From assembly GCA_047624165.1 (NCBI GenBank), contig JBLHPD010000155.1:1-11973 (forward strand): a stretch of DNA of 11,973 nucleotides, written 5' to 3'. Source of the DNA: Clostridium_AD sp047624165. Lineage in GTDB: Bacteria > Bacillota > Clostridia > Clostridiales > Clostridiaceae. This document shows, piece after piece, positions 1 through 5,449 of this stretch (its first letter is position 1; each line of letters begins with the position of its first letter). The notes below the pieces were generated by a model. That model ran no database searches and had not been told where the DNA came from. It was given only the letters and a program-made list of their open reading frames with translations. A program made the position numbers and the translations under genes.

Positions 1-108
1 GGTTCTGTAAGTATGAGAATGCTTATAAAATCTATAAATAATTTAGTGGTTGAGGAAAAGCACTTTGTATTGCCTTATAGAATAGTGGAGAGAGACTCCT
101 GTAAATAA
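1..108 (+). CDS. LacI-family transcriptional regulator, C-terminal end (partial)
   Basis: The first frame is open from the left edge to TAA at 106-108 and gives 35 residues ending in HFVLPYRIVERDSCK. The pattern 'MLIKSINN...KHFVLPYRIVERDS' is the usual C-terminus of LacI/PurR-type regulators: the last helix of the periplasmic-binding-protein-like effector domain, followed by the conserved LP-x-x-x-V-x-R-x-S strand. Such proteins repress or activate sugar-utilisation genes. The DNA-binding domain and effector pocket lie outside the window, so the ligand cannot be told. A strong terminator follows 4 bp after the stop, so this is the end of its transcription unit. Confidence 0.78.
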   Translation, partial: GSVSMRMLIKSINNLVVEEKHFVLPYRIVERDSCK

Positions 109-112
109 ATAT

Positions 113-151
113 AAAGTCTTATTAAAACCAATTAAGTTTTAATAAGACTTT
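113..151 (+). terminator. Rho-independent terminator after the LacI-type gene
   Basis: A perfect 16-bp inverted repeat (113-128 with 136-151) has a 7-nt loop and is followed by more T residues to 153. It starts 4 nt after the upstream stop codon. The A-rich left side means it could also work on the minus strand. Confidence 0.85.
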
Positions 152-244
152 TTACATTAGTTGTTATTTTTGCATCGAGGGTGTTCCTTATTCAATGAGG
201 TTATTTTATAAATTTCGAATTAAAAAGTTGGAGGTAGCAGTGTT

Positions 245-3200
245 TTGAATATTAATGAAAAAGTAGAAAAAATATTTTCATATTTATTAAGTATTAAAAA
301 TATGAATCAAAAAACTATAAGAAATATAAACGAATATGAAAAAGTATATTGGCAAAAGGAACTCCAGAATACTTGCGGATGTACTTTTAATAGTGACGAA
401 AATAAGGATTATTGGTTATGTATAGATGAGAGAGCAGACGATTTATATAGCCAATTTCAAAAGACATATTTACAATTAGAAAAAAACAGTGAAGATTTAG
501 AGATGATTTGGTCAAATGGGCTTTTGACTTGGCAAAAGGAAGAAAAAGAAATAGTCCATCCTATTTTCACAACTAAGATGGAAATTAAATTTGACTCTAA
601 AAAGAAAATATTTACTTTGAATCCATATAATAACCAAACCAATGTAGAACTTGAGTTTTTAAATGAATATTTAGAAGTAAACTTAGATAGTTTACTAACT
701 CTTCGCAATAAAGCTAAAGATTTGGCTCTGGATGTTAGAAATATTAAAATGGCTTCAAATATTTTTGAAGAGCTAGCTACGATTTTAAAAGCTCACAAGC
801 AGAGTTTTTATATTCAGGAGCTAAGTGGATTTACCGATATAAATCTTAAGGCTAATGTACAATTTTACAATGCGCCTTGCATAATCCTTCGCAAGGTGGA
901 CACAAGGCTTTGGAACATGGAATTAAATGACGTACTTTCACAAATAAGAGAGGGATTTCCTATTCCCAAAACTATTGAAGCACTGGTTTCAGAGGAAGAA
1001 GTAATACAAGATACCCAGATGATAGACGAGTGGAGGTCAGTAGGAGAAGATGTATTGTTTCCACTTCCTGCAAACCTGGAGCAAATGGAAATAACTAAAA
1101 GACTCGCTGAAAACTTTGGAGTTGTTGTACAGGGGCCACCAGGTACTGGTAAAAGTCATTCTATAGCTAATTTAATTTGTCATCTTTTGGCTCATGGCAA
1201 AAGGGTACTAGTGACAAGTCAAACAGATAGAGCATTAAGAGTTTTGTCTAATAAAATACCAGAAGAAGTTAGGGCATTATGTATCAGTATATTAGGAAAT
1301 GATACGAAATCACTAGAAGAATTGGACGAGGCTGTTAGGAAAATAACAGAGAATTTATCCATGGACACTAAAGAATTACGTAAAGAAATAAAATTTTTAA
1401 AATACAAACGTAGTAATTGCATTGATTTGCAGAAAAGCTTATATGAAGAGTTAAAGTCCATTGAAGATAGAGAGAATGACAAGGTAGAATATGAGGGACA
1501 AAAATACACCTTAATGAATATGGCTAAGTGGGTTAGAGATAATGAAGATGCTAATTCTTGGATTGTCGATAAGATTGGATTTAATAAAGAAAACCCACTA
1601 AGCAATGAAGAATTTAAAAAGCTAGTCAAACTATCAAGCATAATTAAAAAAGAGCAAATTGATGAAATTAATAATATTGATAAGTACGTAGCAGTACTGC
1701 CTAAAGAAGAAGAATTATGTGAAAAAATATCAGAATTAATTAAACTAGAGGAGCAGCAACACATTCATGAGAGTAATATTGAAAACTGGAATAATGTTAA
1801 TTCCATAGATTATGGGAATAGAAGGTTATTGAAACTTGTAGATGATGCCATAGATAGTCTCGAAGGGCTTGATAATAAATGGCTAAATGATGTGATGAAA
1901 TATTATTATTCTAATAATGAGTCGAGGGGACTGTGGCAGCAATTAGTAGAAAAATGTAATGAATATATAAAAAGCATAAGTAAAATTAAGCAAGAATTAA
2001 ATAATCACAATTTGGAGCTACCGAGTGGCATTGATATAAGCAAATTTAAAAACGACTTTGATGTTGTCGCAAAAGCAATTAGAGAAAAAGGAAGACTAGG
2101 AGGCATATTCAAGATACTCCATGGAAATCTTAAATACATATTTGAAGGCTGCAAGGTGGATTATGAGCTTATAAATAACAGTGAACAAATAGTGGTGGTT
2201 GATTTATATGTAAAGATGCAACGTTTGGAAAGAGAGCTTAAAAATGTTTGGAATAACTCGGTAAAAGAATATGGTGGAACGCTAATAGATGATTCAGATT
2301 TAAACTATATAGTTGCACTGACTCAGGATATTGCTAGTATTGACACGATTATAAATTGGGACAGAGACTTTAGAAATAACATAATTAATTTTTTGCCCGG
2401 AAAGAATTTGCCTGGCAAGAATTTGCCGAGTGATCTAAATTGGTATGAAAAAGAAACATACATTTATCTTAAAAAAGGATTTGAGAGCTTAAAGCACATA
2501 AATAAGTATAATAAATTAAGTATAGAAATTGAGGAAATAAAGAAAACCTTCCAAAGTGACGGGTGCTTAGAAAAACTGCATAGCGCTATAAATAAAAGAA
2601 GCATTGCTGGGATACGAGCTGTTTATATGGAGATAGAAAGCTTAATGCAAATAGCTCATAAGGCATCAAAATTAACTAATTTAAGCTATAAATTAGAACC
2701 GTGTTGCCCCATATTACTAGAAAGCATCACAAATGATGAAGATGAAATAATGAAGAATTCTGAAATCTTAAATTGGGAAAAGGCATGGCAATGGAAAAAA
2801 TGGAATGATTATTTGTGTAAATTAGAAGAGGTTGATGTAGAAGAGCTAGAGAAAAATATAGCAGAGGAAAAAATTAAAGAAAAACATATTATAAGAGAAC
2901 TTGTTTCTAAAAGAAGTTGGTTTAATCAAATAGAACGTACTACTGAGACCCAGAAAAGAAGCTTATTTACTTGGATGGAAGCTATAAAAAGGATAGGGAA
3001 AGGGACAGGCACTCAGGCAGTAAAATATAGAAAAATCGCGCAAAAAGAGATGGATAATTGTAAGGACGTAATTCCTGTATGGATTATGCCAATAAATAGA
3101 GTTATGGAAAATTTAAAGCTTACGGATAATTTGTTTGATGTAGTAATTGTGGATGAGAGCAGTCAAAGTGACATATCAGCTATAACGGTTTTAATGAGGG

Positions 3201-4327
3201 CTAAGAAGGCAATTATTGTAGGTGATGAAAAGCAAATAAGTCCTGAAGCCATTGGAAAAGATCATGCGGTTGTTGAAACTTTAATAAATACATACTTAGA
3301 AGATATTCCACATGCAGAGTGGTTTGATTTAAAAACTAGTTTATATAATACAGCTTTGAGAGTATTTCCAAATAGGTTATTATTAAAGGAACACTTTAGA
3401 TGCGTTCCAGAGATAATTGGCTTTAGTAATGAACTGTGTTATTCTAATGAAATAATGCCTTTAAGAAGAATAGATGCTAACGAAAAAGTTGGGCCGTTTA
3501 TAGTAACATCTAAAGTTACTGGTGGAAGCAAGGATGAGAAGAAGGCTCTAAACGTATTCGAAGCAGAGGGCATTGCTCAGAAGATATTAGAGTGTTGTAG
3601 AAGCGATAGGTATAATGGGATGACAATGGGCGTTATATCGCTTTTAGGGGACTCTCAAGCTGAATTAATACAGGGTATGTTAGTGGAAAGGCTTGGCATG
3701 GAGGAAATGCTTAAAAGAAGACTTATATGTGGAGATGCTTACTCATTCCAAGGGGATGAGAGAGACGTAATGTTCCTATCTATGGTTATTGCAAATAATG
3801 CTAAATTTACAGCTCTAACTAAAGGGTCAGATATAAGAAGGTTTAATGTAGCTGCCAGTCGCGCGAGAAATCAAATGTGGTTATTTTATTCAGTAGATTT
3901 AGAGAGTCTTAATAATAAATGTGTTAGGTACTCCCTATTAAAATATTGTTTAGAACAGAATGAACATAACGAAGAAATTATATCACCAGAACATTTATTA
4001 TTAAATGATTTTGAGGAGCACATTGCAAGGAATATAAAAGAGTGTGGATATAAGCTTACACCAAAGGTTAAAGTAGGAAAATACACTATAGATTTTGTTG
4101 TAGAAACAGATTTATCATCCGAGCTTCTTTTAGGTCATTACAAAAAAGTTGCAGTGCAATGTATTGGAATGCAAGCGGATGAAGATTATAATTGGCAAAA
4201 GCAGTATGAAATACAGATGTGTCTTGAACGAGTGGGATGGGAGTTTTATAAAATACGTGCTAGTGAATTTTATAGAAATCCTAGTTTAGTTATGGAGAGA
4301 TTGAAACAAAAACTAAATAAATTTTAA
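245..4327 (+). CDS. Superfamily 1 (UPF1/DNA2-like) helicase with C-terminal restriction-endonuclease-like domain
   Basis: This is a 1360-aa predicted ATP-dependent DNA or RNA helicase. The start is TTG, placed 10 nt after GGAGG (230-234). Visible motifs are Walker A GPPGTGKS (297-304, K303), Walker B DESS (970-973), motif III VGDEKQ (992-997), motif IV EHFRC (1049-1053), motif V SFQGDERD (1167-1174) and motif VI AASRAR (1203-1208). About 660 residues rich in charged helices, probably coiled coil, separate Walker A from Walker B; this is a large 1A/1B insertion. Residues about 1256-1355 resemble the Vsr/MTES_1575-type nuclease fold, ending in the typical 'LERVGWEFYKIRASEFYRNP' tail. The expected catalytic E-x-D-G strand reads QCIG (1305-1308), although D1283 is kept, so nuclease activity is doubtful. 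Helicase-nuclease fusions of this build are common in defence or repair loci. The role here is inferred; the helicase call is firm. Confidence 0.88.
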   Translation: MNINEKVEKIFSYLLSIKNMNQKTIRNINEYEKVYWQKELQNTCGCTFNSDENKDYWLCIDERADDLYSQFQKTYLQLEKNSEDLEMIWSNGLLTWQKEEKEIVHPIFTTKMEIKFDSKKKIFTLNPYNNQTNVELEFLNEYLEVNLDSLLTLRNKAKDLALDVRNIKMASNIFEELATILKAHKQSFYIQELSGFTDINLKANVQFYNAPCIILRKVDTRLWNMELNDVLSQIREGFPIPKTIEALVSEEEVIQDTQMIDEWRSVGEDVLFPLPANLEQMEITKRLAENFGVVVQGPPGTGKSHSIANLICHLLAHGKRVLVTSQTDRALRVLSNKIPEEVRALCISILGNDTKSLEELDEAVRKITENLSMDTKELRKEIKFLKYKRSNCIDLQKSLYEELKSIEDRENDKVEYEGQKYTLMNMAKWVRDNEDANSWIVDKIGFNKENPLSNEEFKKLVKLSSIIKKEQIDEINNIDKYVAVLPKEEELCEKISELIKLEEQQHIHESNIENWNNVNSIDYGNRRLLKLVDDAIDSLEGLDNKWLNDVMKYYYSNNESRGLWQQLVEKCNEYIKSISKIKQELNNHNLELPSGIDISKFKNDFDVVAKAIREKGRLGGIFKILHGNLKYIFEGCKVDYELINNSEQIVVVDLYVKMQRLERELKNVWNNSVKEYGGTLIDDSDLNYIVALTQDIASIDTIINWDRDFRNNIINFLPGKNLPGKNLPSDLNWYEKETYIYLKKGFESLKHINKYNKLSIEIEEIKKTFQSDGCLEKLHSAINKRSIAGIRAVYMEIESLMQIAHKASKLTNLSYKLEPCCPILLESITNDEDEIMKNSEILNWEKAWQWKKWNDYLCKLEEVDVEELEKNIAEEKIKEKHIIRELVSKRSWFNQIERTTETQKRSLFTWMEAIKRIGKGTGTQAVKYRKIAQKEMDNCKDVIPVWIMPINRVMENLKLTDNLFDVVIVDESSQSDISAITVLMRAKKAIIVGDEKQISPEAIGKDHAVVETLINTYLEDIPHAEWFDLKTSLYNTALRVFPNRLLLKEHFRCVPEIIGFSNELCYSNEIMPLRRIDANEKVGPFIVTSKVTGGSKDEKKALNVFEAEGIAQKILECCRSDRYNGMTMGVISLLGDSQAELIQGMLVERLGMEEMLKRRLICGDAYSFQGDERDVMFLSMVIANNAKFTALTKGSDIRRFNVAASRARNQMWLFYSVDLESLNNKCVRYSLLKYCLEQNEHNEEIISPEHLLLNDFEEHIARNIKECGYKLTPKVKVGKYTIDFVVETDLSSELLLGHYKKVAVQCIGMQADEDYNWQKQYEIQMCLERVGWEFYKIRASEFYRNPSLVMERLKQKLNKF

Positions 4328-4417
4328 AAAGCAAATGTAATATGATTAATTTAGATAATATGGATATAGTTATAGTAGCGATAATATAGTAATAGTATAT
4401 TTTTTTAAAATAAGATT

Positions 4418-4813
4418 GTGAGAAGGATGGCTAGCAAAGTGAAGAATGTGATATGGATGATGTGGAAAAATGATCAAGGAGAACCCTTTAAAGTAGGCGA
4501 ATTAAGTAAAAGTGATGAAAAATATTATTTTAAATATGATATTGATGGCGTGAAAAAGGCTGAAGAATATGGGTTCTCTCTATTGCCGTATTTACCAAGA
4601 ATAGATGCAGAGTATTTCAGAGAAGAATTATTTCGTTCATTTTCAAAACGGCTTCCTTGGCATGGGAAAAAGGATGTAAATTCGGTTATAAAGGAATATA
4701 ACCTTAAAGAATATGATGAATTCGAGTTACTTAAAAAAAGCGGAGGCAAAACGCAAACAGACAGCTTTGAATTTGTTTTGCCTTTTGATAAGGAACCTAT
4801 TGATTTAGAATAG
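4418..4813 (+). CDS. Conserved hypothetical protein downstream of the helicase
   Basis: This is a soluble protein of up to 131 aa with no signal peptide or membrane segment. I do not recognise a named family with certainty. The pattern of a short beta-rich N-terminus (VGEL...YYFKYD), then 'LPYLPRID', 'LFRSFSKRLP' and a C-terminal 'YDEFELLKKSGGKTQTDSFEF', recalls the small barrel found at the N-terminus of HipA-like and HIRAN-associated proteins, but this is only an impression. The start is uncertain: GTG at 4418 has no Shine-Dalgarno, while GTG at 4439 (124 aa) lies 12 nt after AGAAGG (4421-4426). It sits 90 bp after the helicase on the same strand with no terminator between them, and a strong terminator follows. 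The two genes probably form one operon and may act together. Confidence 0.75.
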   Translation: MRRMASKVKNVIWMMWKNDQGEPFKVGELSKSDEKYYFKYDIDGVKKAEEYGFSLLPYLPRIDAEYFREELFRSFSKRLPWHGKKDVNSVIKEYNLKEYDEFELLKKSGGKTQTDSFEFVLPFDKEPIDLE

Positions 4814-4831
4814 AAATAAATGTGCCTAAAT

Positions 4832-4879
4832 AAAAAGTGTGTAATATGAAAAATATATTTTTCATCTTACACACTTTTT
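4832..4879 (+). terminator. Strong terminator closing the helicase operon
   Basis: Two 22-nt arms (4832-4853 and 4858-4879) pair with one mismatch around a TATA loop. The outer part is an A5/T5 tract, so it should terminate in both directions. It starts 18 nt after the stop codon at 4813 and separates the helicase operon from manC. Confidence 0.88.
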
Positions 4880-4926
4880 ATTTTCCAAGATATAGTGATA
4901 TATAAATAATATTATAAATTGTTCTC

Positions 4927-4954
4927 ACAACATAGACTAATGGTTCATAAAATA
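4927..4954 (+). promoter_or_regulatory. Possible sigma-K-like promoter of manC
   Basis: AC at 4927-4928, 17 nt, then CATAAAATA (4946-4954) fits the Bacillus sigma-K pattern AC-N16/17-CATANNNTA. A start near 4961 would lie just before the Shine-Dalgarno GGAG (4971-4974). A second CATANNNTA (4931-4939) overlaps this site without a well-placed -35. No good sigma-A promoter was seen between the terminator and the gene. The motif is short and the region AT-rich, so chance is a real possibility. Confidence 0.3.
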
Positions 4955-4983
4955 AAATGAGTAATAATTTGGAGTGGTAGTTT

Positions 4984-5259
4984 TTGCTATATGTACTAAT
5001 TTTAGCAGGTGGAAAAGGAACAAGACTTTACCCTCTATCTCGTGCACAGAACCCAAAGCAGTTTTTGAATATTATTAATAATAAGAGCTTTCTAAGAAGC
5101 ACTGTGGATAGAATAAAATGTTTAGTTAGCAATGAAAATATTTATGTAGTTACTAATGAAGATTACTTTGATAAGATTTGTAATGAGCTCCCAGAAATCC
5201 GCAAATCCAATATATTTGTAGAGCCTAGTAATAAAGAGACCTCCTTATTAACGTTATAG
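4984..5259 (+). CDS. manC: Mannose-1-phosphate guanylyltransferase, 5' part of a split gene
   Basis: ManC makes GDP-mannose from mannose 1-phosphate and GTP in the cytoplasm, for polysaccharide or glycoprotein synthesis. The start is TTG, 9 nt after GGAG (4971-4974). Residues 8-19 read AGGKGTRLYPLS, the nucleotidyltransferase signature (usually GG-x-GTRLWPLSR), followed by NPKQFL. The enzyme sequence continues to EPSNKET (residues 79-85). Codon 86 onward (SLLTL, stop at 5257-5259) belongs to the inserted element. The 91-aa product lacks most of the Rossmann-like catalytic domain and should be inactive. The missing remainder is at 9729-10547 in the same codon phase. Joined, the gene would encode 355 aa, a normal length for the short form of this family without a fused isomerase domain. 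Confidence 0.88.
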   Translation: MLYVLILAGGKGTRLYPLSRAQNPKQFLNIINNKSFLRSTVDRIKCLVSNENIYVVTNEDYFDKICNELPEIRKSNIFVEPSNKETSLLTL

Positions 5260-5261
5260 GT
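5224..5261 (+). other. attL: left junction of the integrated element
   Basis: Host manC sequence meets the element at the core AAAGAGAC (5233-5240), which is repeated at 9729-9736. Symmetry of the reconstructed sites puts the crossover dinucleotide at AC (5239-5240). The bases to the right (5241-5261) form one arm of the reconstructed attP palindrome. The bases to the left (CCTA, 5224-5227) mirror TAGG at 9748-9751 about the same centre, as expected for attB. Confidence 0.8.
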
Positions 5262-5314
5262 CATTAATTGCAGCGACCCAGGATATGATTTGACGCAAAA
5301 AAAGAGGGTGTCTC

Positions 5315-5344
5315 AAAAAGTGGGTTCATTGGAATCCACTTTTT
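5315..5344 (+). terminator. Terminator facing the truncated manC transcript
   Basis: Arms 5315-5327 and 5332-5344 form a 13-bp stem with one G-T wobble and an ATTG loop. The stem ends in a T run that extends past 5344. It would stop transcription of the 5' manC fragment inside the element. Confidence 0.78.
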
Positions 5345-5363
5345 TTATTTAGAAAAAAAAGAA

Positions 5364-5401
5364 CTATCTCAAAATAGAAATTACTTTCTATTATGAGATA
5401 G
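5364..5401 (-). terminator. Terminator of the surface flavoprotein gene
   Basis: Arms of 17 nt (5364-5380 and 5385-5401) pair with one mismatch around a TTAC loop. On the minus strand the hairpin is followed by TTC and a run of eight T (5353-5360). It lies about 50 bp after the stop codon of the surface protein. A T run at 5405-5410 would let it work on the plus strand as well. Confidence 0.85.
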
Positions 5402-5449
5402 CCCCTTTTTTCTTACACAATATTTAATAGAATCATTTTAAGTTATAAT

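Larger units (their letters stand above)
5304..5407. repeat. MITE-like inverted-repeat unit between convergent genes
   Basis: The ends GGGTGTCTCA (5306-5315) and TGAGATAGCC (5394-5403) are imperfect inverted repeats (8 of 10 positions match), enclosing the two hairpins listed separately. Short units with GTCTCAAAAAGT-type ends recur between genes in low-GC Firmicutes. Here it may simply serve as a two-way terminator. Mobility is not shown. Confidence 0.4.
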
